Shown here: one piece after another, positions 26,711 through 40,100 of the stretch
Layout: every line of letters starts with the position of its first letter
Numbering within the stretch: the first letter of the stretch is position 1
Assembly (NCBI RefSeq): GCF_965263005.1
Contig: NZ_OZ253579.1
Coordinates: 3,286,001-3,350,000, forward strand
From: Rariloculus sp965263005
GTDB taxonomy: Bacteria; Pseudomonadota; Gammaproteobacteria; Steroidobacterales; Rariloculaceae
Direction: 5' to 3'
Length of the DNA: 64,000 nt
Position numbers and translations under genes: made by a program
The notes under the pieces: model-generated
The model's database searches: none
The model's input: only the letters and a program-made list of their open reading frames with translations
What the model was told of the DNA's origin: nothing

Positions 26711-27345
26711 AGAAGGGTCCGACCACCGCCACCCCCGGCGCCAGCCCAGGCGCCGAGGGGAGGGTTTTCCCAACACTCACAGTCAAAGGCCAACGGCTGG
26801 TTGGGGAGAACAGTTTTGGGAAGAACTAAACCGGGAAGCACAGTATTTGCTCCAAAAGTGCGAGTCGAAATCCATTCGAATCGGAACGCGCATCGCCGTG
26901 CGTGGCGCACGCTCCGATCCGGCGCCTTCTCCAGGTGTCCCTTCCGACGCTCCGCCGAGAGGCCGTCTGGCCGTGACCGGGACGGCGGCCGGCGGCCGGG
27001 CGAGGAACCCGGCCGGCCTTGCGGTCACCGGCACGAAGGAGGCGACACCGATGAGCCATGCGACCGGCGGACGCGTCCCTGCGTCAAGTAGGGTCGGGCC
27101 GAAGCGCCTGTCGGCTCGCACCGATGGGTTTCTCCGGCCCGCTCTCCGAACCGGCCGTCGACGTAGCGATCGAGGGCGTCGTGGACGCACAGGCCGGCCC
27201 GGGTGGCGTCGAAGGGGAATCGGCGGACGAACGTGGAGACGACCCGGTCGGCGGCAGCGGCGGGGCGGGATCGAGAATGCTTGCAGTATTCTCCACGGAT
27301 CCCAAAACGTGGCTCGTTTGTTCAGTTCGGCCGTGCTCAAGAACG
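26711..27345. other. no supportable gene
   Basis: Short open frames occur on both strands without recognisable motifs. A minus-strand stretch near 27240-27080 reads VRRFPFDATRAGLCVHDALD, which has protein-like composition and could be the end of a lost gene, but I do not recognise it. Confidence 0.25.
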
Positions 27346-27897
27346 CTATAGTGTCCCGACGGCTTGCCACAACGCCACACCGCCCAGAACAAGCGTTGAC
27401 AGGCCTGTTGCCGCCGTGCCGACTATCCGGAGCGGATGGTTCTGGCGGTCGTGGCGTAGGCCGATGGGCTGCGCAATGCGCGCGAGCACCAGTACGGTTC
27501 CCGTCCCCGCAGCGGGTCCCGGCCCGATCCGCACCTGCACGACCTGCGATCCGTTGTCGATCTTGAGAATGAGCGTCCCATCGGCGAGTCTCAGCCCCTC
27601 CAGCCGCGCCCCCGACCTTGCCAGGACTCCCCAAAGCGGCGGCGCCGGCGCCGTCCATTCGCCTTCGAGCATCGGTGCCCCGGCCCAGAACGGCGACGCC
27701 GGGCCGCTCGTCGTTTGCGAATTCTCCCAAGCCAGCAATCCCCACGCGAGCGCCGGGCGGTCGGCCGGGGATTGGATCCGCACCGGGAACGGCGTCGACT
27801 CGAAGTCCGGGCGTTCGGCCACCTCCCGCCATGCCGCCCGGTAGACCGGATTTCTCTACAGAAACGCCCACGCCCGCAGGCCGCCGTCGCTCCCCAT
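27346..27897 (-). pseudogene. second DUF6499-type gene, interrupted by an in-frame stop
   Basis: ATG 27897 opens a frame homologous to the gene at 1953-2669: the DUF6499 block AWAFL is followed by a TAG in place of a sense codon (codon 14, 27858-27856), then RNPVYRAAW in the same frame. The middle region agrees closely (FPVRIQSPADRPALAWGLLA, ASPFWAGAPMLEGEWTA, SGARLEGLRLADGTLILKID). After about residue 155 the sequence departs, and the C-terminal DUF2285 part is absent. It ends in a hydrophobic stretch (LSTLVLGGVALWQAVGTL). The gene stands directly downstream of AT2 just as the intact copy stands downstream of AT1. A nonsense mutation plus loss of the DNA-binding end make it non-functional. 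Confidence 0.75.
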
Positions 27898-28105
27898 GGC
27901 TGGTGGGATTCCCTGCCCGATGCCACGCCATGTGCCGATGCCCCGGCACACGGTCGAACTCCGTCACCGCCTCCGTGCGCAGCCCCTCCGCCAATCGCGG
28001 GGGTCGGGTCTCAGGATTGAACTCATGCCGGCACCGCGCGCCCAAACACCGTGACCCGCCCGATTCGGTTGGGCAGCAGCGCCCGAGTATCCGTTCCCGA
28101 TCGCT

Positions 28106-31100
28106 CTAAAAGCGCACGGCGCCCTTCAGCTGCATCGCGTACTCGGACACCCCCCGCTCGCTGTCGCGCCGGCCGAATTCAAGCCCCATCTCGACGTTGG
28201 GGCCGGACGTGAGCTTGACGCCCATGCGAAGCGATTGCGCCCCGCCGTCGGCCGACTCAGCACCCAGGAACGGCACCCACAGCGCCTCGGCCTTGCCCCG
28301 GCCAGCCAACCCGTAGCCCAGCTCCGCCTGGAACCGCTGCGCCGCATTCATCGCCGCGCCCCGGGCCAGACCGCTCGCGTCCTGAGCCGTCCAAAGCGAC
28401 TGCACGCCGCTGTGAGTGGCGCCCCACGCCGAACCGAGGTTCATGGACAACCCACGCCCATCCTTGCCAGGCTGGTACTGGACCGATCCGCTGAAGCCCC
28501 ATTCCTCGTACGCGGTGTCTTCGTGGGCCACGAGTCCTCGTGCGTTGACCTGCGCCACCCACCGTCGGCCTGCATAAGCGAGTCCGCCGCCGATCTCAAA
28601 GCCCGCACCCGTCTCCGCATCACCGCCGTCGTAGCGCAGCCCCGCCTCCACGGTGGGCCGCAGCGTGCCGCCCCAAACGGACAGGCTGCCCGAGCCTTCA
28701 AGGAGCAGCCGCACCCGGCTGGTCGCGGACTGCGCGCCCGCCAGCCCCTGCACGGCTTCGGAGTCCGTACTCGTCAACAGCGCATCGGAGCGCAACGCCA
28801 GCTCGAATCGGCCTGCACCGCCCGTGCGCACGGACAGCACTCCGCGGCCGCCGAACGCGGCCATGCGATTGGACAAGTCCGTCTCGATCGCGAACTGCGC
28901 GCCTTGCGGGGTGAGTTGCAATCGTCCTTCTCCGTAGCCGATCACGCCCCACAGGCTGGTCGTGTCGTTCAACTCGAAGTGCGCATAAGGATTCAGGCTC
29001 CTCAGCGTGCTGTGCACGGAACCGCCCAGGGCGTCCGTGCGCCGGTAGCCGCCCTCGCCCTCGCTGTAGGACAGGGTCGAGCCCACCAGCCAGCGGCCGT
29101 ACCGCTTGTCCAGGCCCAGCATCGCCGTGGAAACCTCGCCGTCGAGCGACAGGGCACCTTCACTGCCGCTGAAGCGCGTCGTCGCCGTCTCGCCCCAGGC
29201 TGTCAAGGCGCTGGAATACGTATCCTCGTCCCCGCCGAAGGTGTGGAAGAAGGAACTGCCCATCAACGCATCGCGGAGGCTGGGCAGCGTATTGGAGGCA
29301 CGCGAGCCGCGGCCATTGCGAGCCGTCATGTCGCCCGCCAACCCCTGCACACCGGACACGCCCGTCGGCATGGACGAGTAGGACCCGGTGCCGAGGCCGC
29401 TGCCCGTTGCATGAGCGTACTCGTTGCCGGAACCGGTAGCGGCCCAGGAACCCCGGCTCTGCCTGTCGCCCGACGTCCGCGGCTCGAGTGCGATGTGAGC
29501 GCCCGCCGCGCGTCCGGCATCCGGATCCGCAAAACTCGTGAACAGGCGATCCAGGCGCACACCGCCCACCCTCAGATGCTCTTCGCTCGGTTCGCGCTGC
29601 AGTCTGCGCGACACCGCCTGCGCCACGTGGTCCGAGGCCGCCCGGCCGAAGCGTGCCAACCAGGCACCGGGAATGGGATCGCTGTTGACGATGACGCCAA
29701 GCGCCTCGCCATTGGCGATTCGCGCATTGGACGCGTTCGAAAGAATCAGCGTCAGCGTTTCCTCACCCTCGTCGTGGCTGTCGTCAAGAATGCTTACCTG
29801 AACGCTGGCCACGGCCTCACCCGCTTCGATGCTGAGCGTGCCCGACACCGCCTCGTAATCCTCTCCGGCCGTGGCCGTGCCGTCCGCCGTTTCGTAGTCC
29901 ACCGTGACCGTCTGCGCAGCCGCCCGAGTCAGCGTGACCTCGAACACCAGCACCGCACCCGGTCCTTCGCCCACCTCGGCCTCGGCCACCGACAGCAACT
30001 GTTCGATTCGATGGACCGTCACCGCCGTCGCTTCGGAGAGCGGGCGGTCATCGATCGTGCAGACCGCCCCCGGCTCATCGCATTCAAGTCCCACGACCGG
30101 CGAAATCGTCACCGGCTCATCCGAGTCGGGCACGACGCGCAGCGTCCACTCGTAGGCCACGTATTCACCTTGCCTGTCCCTGGACGGACCGATCGACTCC
30201 ACGGCCCCACCGGACACCGTGAAGGCGTGCTCAATCAGGTTCTGCTCGCCGATGACCTCGATGAAGTCCACATCCTCGCTGAACCGCAGTTGCATCTCGA
30301 AGGGATTCTCGCTGCCCTTGTGCGCGCCCGGAACCGTCGACCAGCCTGCCGTGAGGTCGGGTTGCACGATCTGCCCGCCGACCACGGTGGCTTCGGGGTG
30401 TGCAAGATCCACCGCGGGTCCGCTGAAGCTGTCGATCCGCCCACCGTTGAGCGAGAGGCTGTCGGCCGGCAGCGTGATGTCGCCGATCGGGCTTTCGTCC
30501 TCCGTCACCAGGTGTTCGAACACCAGCATGTCCTCGTGGGCAACGTGCGAGAAGGATGCCGTCACCTCTGTGGCCGCCTCCTCGTCCGGGGACTGTTCGG
30601 TCGTCGCCGCCGCGCCGAGGGTGAGGGCCACGCCGGGCACGCCTTCGGTCGTGTCCACTCGGAGCGCCTCGTCGAACCGAATCGTCACACGGATCGGTTC
30701 CAAGGCGGTCCACTCGCCGTTGCGATCCCCGTCTTCTTCGATACCCACGGCGGTGACCTGCGACCGGCGCACCGGTTCGGCGGTGGAACTGTCGCAGTCC
30801 TCGGCGTCGGTGGTTTCCAGCCGGAACTCGCCCGATGCCTGGTTGCCCACCGACGTCTCGGCATGGGTCACGACATCGGCCGGTACGCTGACCGCCACGG
30901 GCTCTCCCCAAACGGTCGGCGTGATCCGCACCCGGTAGCCCAGCTGCGTGTCATACCGGCGATAAACCAATTCCGCCGTGGCATTGACCAGCGTCAGGTC
31001 GCTGGCAGGATCGAAGCCGTTCACGGGCTCGTATCTCACGAACTCCTCACCCGCCGTCGTGAAACCGATACTCAGGAAGAAGGACCCCTCATCCTCCTCG

Positions 31101-34100
31101 CGGGTTGCCGGATCGTCGTAGTTGCCGCAAAGCAGTTCCGGCACCGGGGTATCGCCGGACAAGCCGCTTGCCCCGGCGGTCACGACCGTGCGAAGCGGCT
31201 TCGACGCATCAGCCAACACGGCCTGGGCGTCGTTCGAGACCAGCCAGACGCCGGCGTGACTGGCGCGCATCCTGAATGCGTAGCGCTGGTTGTCGGTGAT
31301 CGACGTCACCCGAACGCCAACGCCGCCCTCGCAATCGACTTCCGAAGAACCGCTGCCGATGGATTGCCAGGGAATGTCTCCCAGGTCGGTCGCACCTGAG
31401 CTGTAGTCGGGGATCATGGACATCGCAACATCGCTGAGTTCGCTCGCGACGACCCCTTGCGGGACCCAGCACAGATCGATAGCCCGCACCCGGTCCGCAA
31501 TGGACTCAAGCATCGAGTCAGTCGCGTTTTCCGACATCGGCTCCGCTACGCCGTCAAGCATCGGATCCGTCGTGTTTTCAGGCGACACGACGGTAGCGGT
31601 CAATCCGCCCGTTGTGGCGGTCGCGCCCGCGTGCTGAAACACCGAAGGCAGCCCGGCGCCGTTCTCGCCCACAGCCGATACGCGATAGAGTCGCGTTTCG
31701 GAGAACCTCAGCCCGACGTTGTGCCGGTAGGCGCTCTCGGTGCGCTCCGTATTGTCCTCGACTTCCGCCCAGTCGGCGCCGCCGTCGTAGGAGGCCTCCA
31801 TCCGGTAGCCGAGCACCGTTTCCTCGACCGCATCCCAGCTCAGATCCACGTGGGTGGCGGTGCCCGTTGCCGTCAGATTTGTGACTTGCGCGGGCAGCGT
31901 GTCTTCGGACGCCACCTCGTTGTCCGCGATGGTCACCGCGACTTCGCCGCCAATCAGAGAATTGTAGTCGGCGCCCGCCGCGGCATGAAGCACAAGCGAT
32001 GAATCATGGTATGCGTCGTCATCCTCTGTCGCGGAGATCGTCACTGTCTGCGCCGTGTCCCAATCGGACGCCGTGAAGGTCAGGCTCGAAGGCTCGAAGG
32101 TCAGGTCCGGGCTGCCGCTCACCGACGGCGTCACCGTTACGGATTCCGTCGGTTCGGTATCCAGCACCACGGTGTAGGTCGCGCTCGCGCCCTCGGCGAC
32201 GACCAATTCGGCCGGCGACACGGTCACGCCGCGCTCATCGTTGTCGGCGATCACCAGCGTCGTGCCGGTCACGTCGAAGCCGGCGACCTCGGCGCTGCCC
32301 GTGATCGACACCGCCTCGTCGGGTTCATCGATAAGATCTTCCAGGGGTGTGAGCGTGAACGTCGCCGTGCCGCTCGCCTGCCCGGATGGGATCGTCAGGC
32401 TCAGGTCGTTCACCGCAGCGTAGTCGGTGCCCCCGGTTGCCGCGTCGCCAGTACCGCCCACGCTCACGGTGAGGGTCGTGGGCTCGGCTCTCGGCTCCCC
32501 GTCGAGCCTACCCGTGACTGTCACGATTGCGGCCCCGGCGCCCTCCTTTACCGCCGCGGGGTTCGCCGTCAGCGTCACCACTGTCTCAACATCCTCCACC
32601 GTCACCGGCACATCGTTCGCCGTCACACCGTTGGCGCCGTAATCCGCTCCCGAGACCGTGTGCTCGATCGTCGCCGTGTCGTTCGCCGCGTCCGCATCCT
32701 GGGCCGCCGAGACCGTCACCGTCTGCGCCTGGTCCCAGTCTGTCGCGGTGAACCTCAGTGCTGAACTCACCGTCACGTCCGCATCGCCGTTCACCGACGG
32801 CGTCACCGTCACGTCCCCGATCGGTTCCGAAGTCAGCACCACCGTGTACGTTTCGTCGCCGCCTTCGGGCACGGTCAACGCCGTGGGATCGATCTGGACA
32901 CCGCGCTCGTCGTTGTCGGTGATGGACACGGCCGTGCCGATTACCTCGAAGCCGGCGTCCTGGCTCGTTCCGGTAATTGACACCGCCTCGTCGGGCTCGT
33001 CGATGAGGTCGTCCATGGTCGTGAGCGTGAACGTCGCCGTGCCGCTCGCCTCACCGGACGGGATCGTCAGGCTCAGGTTGTCTACGGCAACGTAGTCGGT
33101 GTCCCCGATCGCTGCGTCGTCGGCCGCGCCCACGATTACGGTGAGGGTCGTGGGCTCGTCTCTCGTCACGCCGTCGAGCGTGCCCGTCACGGTCACGGTG
33201 GCGTCACCGTCGTCCTCGTCCACCGCCGCGGGATTCACCGTCAGCGTCACCGCCGTCTCATCGTCCTCGACCGTCACCGACACATCGTCCGCCGTCACGA
33301 TGTTGGTGCCGTAGTCGGCACCGGAGACCGCGTGCCCGACCGTCGCCTTGTCGTTCGCTGCATCGGCGTCCTGGGCTGCGGCGACCGTCACGGTCTGTGC
33401 CTCGTCCCAATTGCTCGGGGTGAACGTCAGCGCCACGCTCACCGTCACGCCCGGACTGCCGTTCACCGACGGCGTCACCGTCACGTCCCCGGTCGGCTCC
33501 GAGGTCAACACCACCGTGTAGGTGTCGTTTCCGCCTTCGGGCACGGTCAACGCGGAGGGACCGATCCGAACACCGCGCTCGTCGTTGTCCTCGATGGACA
33601 GCGTCGTGCCGGTCACCGCGAAGCCGGCGGCCTCGGTGGTGCCGGTGATCGACACCGCCTCGACGCGTTCGTCGATGCGATCCTCCAGGGGCGTGAACGT
33701 GAAGCTCGCCGTGCCGCTGGCCTCACCGGACGGGATCGTCAGGCTCAAATCGTCTACGGCAACGTAGTCGGTGCCGGCGATCGCCGCGTCGTCGGAGGCG
33801 CCCACGCTCACGGTGACGGTGGTGGGCTCGTTTCTCGTCACGCCGTCGAGCGTGCCCGTCACGGTCACGCCGGTGCCACTGCCGCCCTCGTCTACCGCCG
33901 TGGGATTCACCGTCAGCAACACCGCCGTCTCATCGTCGTCGACCGTCACCGAGACATCGTCCGCCGTCGCGCTGTTGGCGCCGTAGTCCCCGCCGGCGAC
34001 CGCGTGCCCGATTGTCGCCTTGTCGTTCCCCGCGTTCGCATCCTGAGCCGCCGTCACGGTTACCGTCTGCGCTTCGCCCCAGTCGGTCGCGGTGAACGTC

Positions 34101-37100
34101 AGGGCCGCGCTCACGATCACGTCCGCGCGACCGCTCACCGACGGCGTCACCGTCACGGTCTCCGTCGGCTCGGTATCCAGCACCACCGTGTAGGTCGCGC
34201 TCCCGCCCTCCGTGAGGGCCAGATCGGTCGGCGAGACGGTCACACCGCGCTCGTCGTTGTCCTTGATGACCAGCGTCGTGCCCGTCACCTCAAAGTCGGC
34301 GATCCCGGTGGCGCCGGTGATCGACACCGCCTCGGCGGGCTCGTCGATGAGATCGTCCGTGGGCTTGAACACGAAGATGGCCGTGGCGCTCGCCTGCCCG
34401 GCCGGGATCGTCAGGCCAAGATCGTCTACGGCAACGTAGTCGGTGCCCTCGGTCGCCGCGTCCTCGGAGGCGCCCACGCTCAGCGTCAGGGTCGTGGGCT
34501 CGGCTCTCGCGATGCCGTTGAGCGTGCCCGTCACGACCACACCGGTGAAGCTGGCGTCTTCATCGAACGACGTGTGACTGACCGAGAGATCCACTCCGGT
34601 CGAGACCCTGTCATCGTCATCGATGGTGACCGATACGGCATCGGCCGTCACGCCATTGGCTTCGTAGTCGGCTCCCGAGACCGCATGCGATATCGTCACG
34701 GTGTCGTCCTCGGCATCCTCATCCTGGCGCGCCGTGACCGTCACCGTCTGCGGCTCGTTCCAGTTGGAGGTCCTGAAGCTGAGCACCGTCCTGCTGCGCC
34801 TCAGGTCCGTGCCCGTCGTGCCTGAAATCGTCACCCTGACCGTGCCGGTCGGTTTGGATGTCAGTACCACCGTGTACTCGGCGCTGTCTCCCTCGGATAC
34901 GGTCAATTCGGCAGGGCTGATGGTCACCCCGCGTTCGTTGGCGTCGACGATCGTGACGCCGGTCCCGGTCACGGTGAGGTCCCCATCGGCGGCGGTTCCT
35001 GACACCGTCAACGTCTCGTCCCCCTCCACGACGCCGTCATTGGCGGGCGTCAGCGTGAATGTCTCGGTTCCCGAGGTCTGTCCCGTAGCGATGATGAGCG
35101 TCAGGTCGCCCACCGCGGCGTAGTCCGTGCCCGCCACTGCAGAATCTTCGCTGGCGCCCACCGATAGCGTCACCGTGGTTTCGGACGTGCGCGCTGCGCC
35201 GTTCAGCGATCCGGTCACCCTCAGCGTAGTCCCCCCGCTGCCCTCTTTCACCGTCGCGGGGTCGACCGTCAACGTCACCGCGGTCGACGCAGAGCGGCCG
35301 TCGGCATCCTGCACCGTGACGGTGACGGTGACGCTGGCCTCGTTGTAGTTGTCCGTGCCTGCAGCGGTGACGGTGACCGCGCAAGCGCCCACCCCGTTGA
35401 GCGTCAGCACGCCGGTGGTGGCAGCAACGCCACAGACGTTCACCGAGTCCGCGGAGACCGAGTAGCTCAAGGTCGTCTGTGCGCCGCTGGGCCCGGTCAG
35501 CGTGGGGGCATCGTCGCCGAACTGCACCGAGGCGGGACTGTAGGCGAACCCGGTGAGCGTCTGAGTGCCCTTGGCCACCGCCGGGAACTCGATGTTGACC
35601 GTGTCGGTGTTGCCGGCCGTGTCACTCACCGTCACGGTCACACTGGCGGTGTTGATGTCCGCGGTCTCCGGCGTGCCGCTGATCACCCCGGTGGTGGCGT
35701 CAATGCTCAGCCCCGGTGGCAGGCCGGCGGCCTCGTACCCCTTGATGTCGGCCGCGACGACAGACGGACTCATCAGCTCGATGGGGTCGCCTACCTGCGC
35801 CGAGTCGGGGGCGGTGTACGTCGTTCCCGTCGGCGCGGTCAGGTCGACCGGCACGGTGCGCTGCTCGTCCGGCGGCGCCGTAAACCCGCTCTTGGAGGCC
35901 GACACCGTGACGGCCACACTCGTGCCGGTGATATACGACGCATCGGGCAGCACGCTCACCGACCAGGTCGCCGTGCCCGCGTCATCCGCCGAGGTGTCGG
36001 TCAGCGTCTCCGTGCCGATCTGCACCCTCACATCCACGCCCGCCTCGGTCCCGGTATCACCCGTGATGTCGAACCCTGCCGCCTTCTCGGCAATGTTGAT
36101 CGTGTTGTCCGTGGCGATGACTCCGACGTTCAGCACCAGGTTGCCGGTACTCTGCACCGTGACCGTGACGGTGACGCTGGCCTCGTTGTAGTTGTCCGTG
36201 CCCGCGGCGGTGACGGTGACCGCGCAAGCGCCCACCCCGTTGAGCGTCAGCACGCCGGTGGTGGCAGCAACGCCACAGACGTTCACCGAGTCCGCGGAGA
36301 CCGAGTAGCTCAAGGTCGTCTGTGCGCCGCTGGGCCCGGTCAGCGTGGGGGCATCGTCGCCGAACTGCACCGAGGCGGGACTGTAGGCGAACCCGGTGAG
36401 CGTCTGAGTGCCCTTGGCCACCGCCGGGAACTCGATGTTGACCGTGTCGGTGTTGCCGGCCGTGTCACTCACCGTCACGGTCACACTGGCGGGGTTGATG
36501 TCCGCGGTCTCCGGCGTGCCGCTGATCACCCCGGTGGTGGCGGCAATGACCAGCCCCAACGGCAGGCCGGCGGCCTCGTACCCCTTGATGTCGGCCGCGA
36601 CGACAGACGGACTCATCAGCTCGATGGGGTCGCCTACCTGCGCCGAGTCGGGGGCGGTGTACGTCGTTCCCGTCGGCGCGGTCAGGTCGACCGGCACGGT
36701 GCGCTGCTCGTCCGGCGGCGCCGTAAACCCGCTCTTGGAGGCCGACACCGTGACGGCCACACTCGTGCCGGCAATGTAGGCGGCGCCACCCGGCACGCTC
36801 ACCGACCAGGTCGCCGTGCCCGCGTCATCCGCCGAGGTGTCGGTCAGCGTCCCCGTGCCGATCTGCACCGTCACATCCACGCCCGCCTCGGTCCCGGTGT
36901 CACCCGTGATGTCGAACCCGGCCGCCTTCTCGGCAATGTTGATCGTGTCGTCGCTGGCGATGACGCCGACGTTCAGCACCAGGTTGCCGGTACTCTGCAC
37001 CGTGACCGTGACGGTGACGCTGGCCTCGTTGTAGTTGTCCGTGCCCGCGGCGGTGACGGTGACCGCGCAAGCGCCCACCCCGTTGAGCGTCAGCACGCCG

Positions 37101-40100
37101 GTGGTGGCAGCAACGCCACAGACGTTCACCGAGTCCGCGGAGACCGAGTAGCTCAAGGTCGTCTGTGCGCCGCTGGGCCCGGTCAGCGTGGGGGCATCGT
37201 CGCCGAACTGCACCGAGGCGGGACTGTAGGCGAACCCGGTGAGCGTCTGAGTGCCCTTGGCCACCGCCGGGAACTCGATGTTGACCGTGTCGGTGTTGCC
37301 GGCCGTGTCACTCACCGTCACGGTCACACTGGCAGGGTTGATGTCCGCGGTCTCCGGCGTGCCGCTGATCACCCCGGTGGTGGCGTCAATGCTCAGCCCC
37401 GGTGGCAGGCCGGCGGCCTCGTACCCCTTGATGTCGGCCGCGACGACAGACGGACTCATCAGCTCGATGGGGTCGCCTACCTGCGCCGAGTCGGGGGCGG
37501 TGTACGTCGTTCCCGTCGGCGCGGTCAGGTCGACCGGCACGGTGCGCTGCTCGTCCGGCGGCGCCGTAAACCCGCTCTTGGAGGCCGACACCGTGACGGC
37601 CACACTCGTGCCGGTGATATACGACGCATCGGGCAGCACGCTCACCGACCAGGTCGCCGTGCCCGCGTCATCCGCCGAGGTGTCGGTCAGCGTCCCCGTG
37701 CCGATCTGCACCGTCACATCCACGCCCGCCTCGGTCCCGGTGTCACCCGTGATGTCGAACCCGGCCGCCTTCTCGGCAATGTTGATCGTGTTGTCCGTGG
37801 CGATGACTCCGACGTTCAGCACCAGGTTGCCGGTACTCTGCACCGTGACCGTGACGGTGACGCTGGCCTCGTTGTAGTTGTCCGTGCCCGCGGCGGTGAC
37901 GGTGACCGCGCAAGCGCCCACCCCGTTGAGCGTCAGCACGCCGGTGGTGGCAGCAACGCCACAGACGTTCACCGAGTCCGCGGAGACCGAGTAGCTCAAG
38001 GTCGTCTGTGCGCCGCTGGGCCCGGTCAGCGTGGGGGCATCGTCGCCGAACTGCACCGAGGCGGGACTGTAGGCGAACCCGGTGAGCGTCTGAGTGCCCT
38101 TGGCCACCGCCGGGAACTCGATGTTGACCGTGTCGGTGTTGCCGGCCGTGTCACTCACCGTCACGGTCACACTGGCGGGGTTGATGTCCGCGGTCTCCGG
38201 CGTGCCGCTGATCACCCCGGTGGTGGCGGCAATGACCAGCCCCGGTGGCAGGCCGGCGGCCTCGTACCCCTTGATGTCGGCCGCGACGACAGACGGACTC
38301 ATCAGCTCGATGGGGTCGCCTACCTGCGCCGAGTCGGGGGCGGTGTACGTCGTTCCCGTCGGCGCGGTCAGGTCGACCGGCACGGTGCGCTGCTCGTCCG
38401 GCGGCGCCGTAAACCCGCTCTTGGAGGCCGACACCGTGACGGCCACACTCGTGCCGGCAATGTAGGCGGCGCCACCCGGCACGCTCACCGACCAGGTCGC
38501 CGTGCCCGCGTCATCCGCCGAGGTGTCGGTCAGCGTCCCCGTGCCGATCTGCACCGTCACATCCACGCCCGCCTCGGTCCCGGTGTCACCCGTGATGTCG
38601 AACCCGGCCGCCTTCTCGGCAATGTTGATCGTGTTGTCCGTGGCGATGACTCCGACGTTCAGCACCAGGTTGCCGGTACTCTGCACCGTGACCGTGACGG
38701 TGACGCTGGCCTCGTTGTAGTTGTCCGTGCCCGCGGCGGTGACGGTGACCGCGCAAGCGCCCACCCCGTTGAGCGTCAGCACGCCGGTGGTGGCAGCAAC
38801 GCCACAGACGTTCACCGAGTCCGCGGAGACCGAGTAGCTCAAGGTCGTCTGTGCGCCGCTGGGCCCGGTCAGCGTGGGGGCATCGTCGCCGAACTGCACC
38901 GAGGCGGGACTGTAGGCGAACCCGGTGAGCGTCTGAGTGCCCTTGGCCACCGCCGGGAACTCGATGTTGACCGTGTCGGTGTTGCCGGCCGTGTCACTCA
39001 CCGTCACGGTCACACTGGCAGGGTTGATGTCCGCGGTCTCCGGCGTGCCGCTGATCACCCCGGTGGTGGCGTCAATGCTCAGCCCCGGTGGCAGGCCGGC
39101 GGCCTCGTACCCCTTGATGTCGGCCGCGACGACAGACGGACTCATCAGCTCGATGGGGTCGCCTACCTGCGCCGAGTCGGGGGCGGTGTACGTCGTTCCC
39201 GTCGGCGCGGTCAGGTCGACCGGCACGGTGCGCTGCTCGTCCGGCGGCGCCGTAAACCCGCTCTTGGAGGCCGACACCGTGACGGCCACACTCGTGCCGG
39301 CAATGTAGGCGGCGCCACCCGGCACGCTCACCGACCAGGTCGCCGTGCCCGCGTCATCCGCCGAGGTGTCGGTCAGCGTCCCCGTGCCGATCTGCACCGT
39401 CACATCCACGCCCGCCTCGGTCCCGGTGTCACCCGTGATGTCGAACCCGGCCGCCTTCTCGGCAATGTTGATCGTGTCGTCGCTGGCGATGACGCCGACG
39501 TTCAGCACCAGGTTGCCGGTACTCTGCACCGTGACCGTGACGGTGACGCTGGCCTCGTTGTAGTTGTCCGTGCCCGCGGCGGTGACGGTGACCGCGCAAG
39601 CGCCCACCCCGTTGAGCGTCAGCACGCCGGTGGTGGCAGCAACGCCACAGACGTTCACCGAGTCCGCGGAGACCGAGTAGCTCAAGGTCGTCTGTGCGCC
39701 GCTGGGCCCGGTCAGCGTGGGGGCATCGTCGCCGAACTGCACCGAGGCGGGACTGTAGGCGAACCCGGTGAGCGTCTGAGTGCCCTTGGCCACCGCCGGG
39801 AACTCGATGTTGACCGTGTCGGTGTTGCCGGCCGTGTCACTCACCGTCACGGTCACACTGGCGGTGTTGATGTCCGCGGTCTCCGGCGTGCCGCTGATCA
39901 CCCCGGTGGTGGCGTCAATGCTCAGCCCCGGTGGCAGGCCGGCGGCCTCGTACCCCTTGATGTCGGCCGCGACGACAGACGGACTCATCAGCTCGATGGG
40001 GTCGCCTACCTGCGCCGAGTCGGGGGCGGTGTACGTCGTTCCCGTCGGCGCGGTCAGGTCGACCGGCACGGTGCGCTGCTCGTCCGGCGGCGCCGTAAAC

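Noticed and set aside
26783..28045. Minus-strand open frame of 420 codons around the second DUF6499 gene
   Set aside because: It runs across the pseudogene in another frame. Only a short stretch near the start (EAVTEFDRVPGHRHMAWHRA) looks protein-like, which is too little to call a gene.
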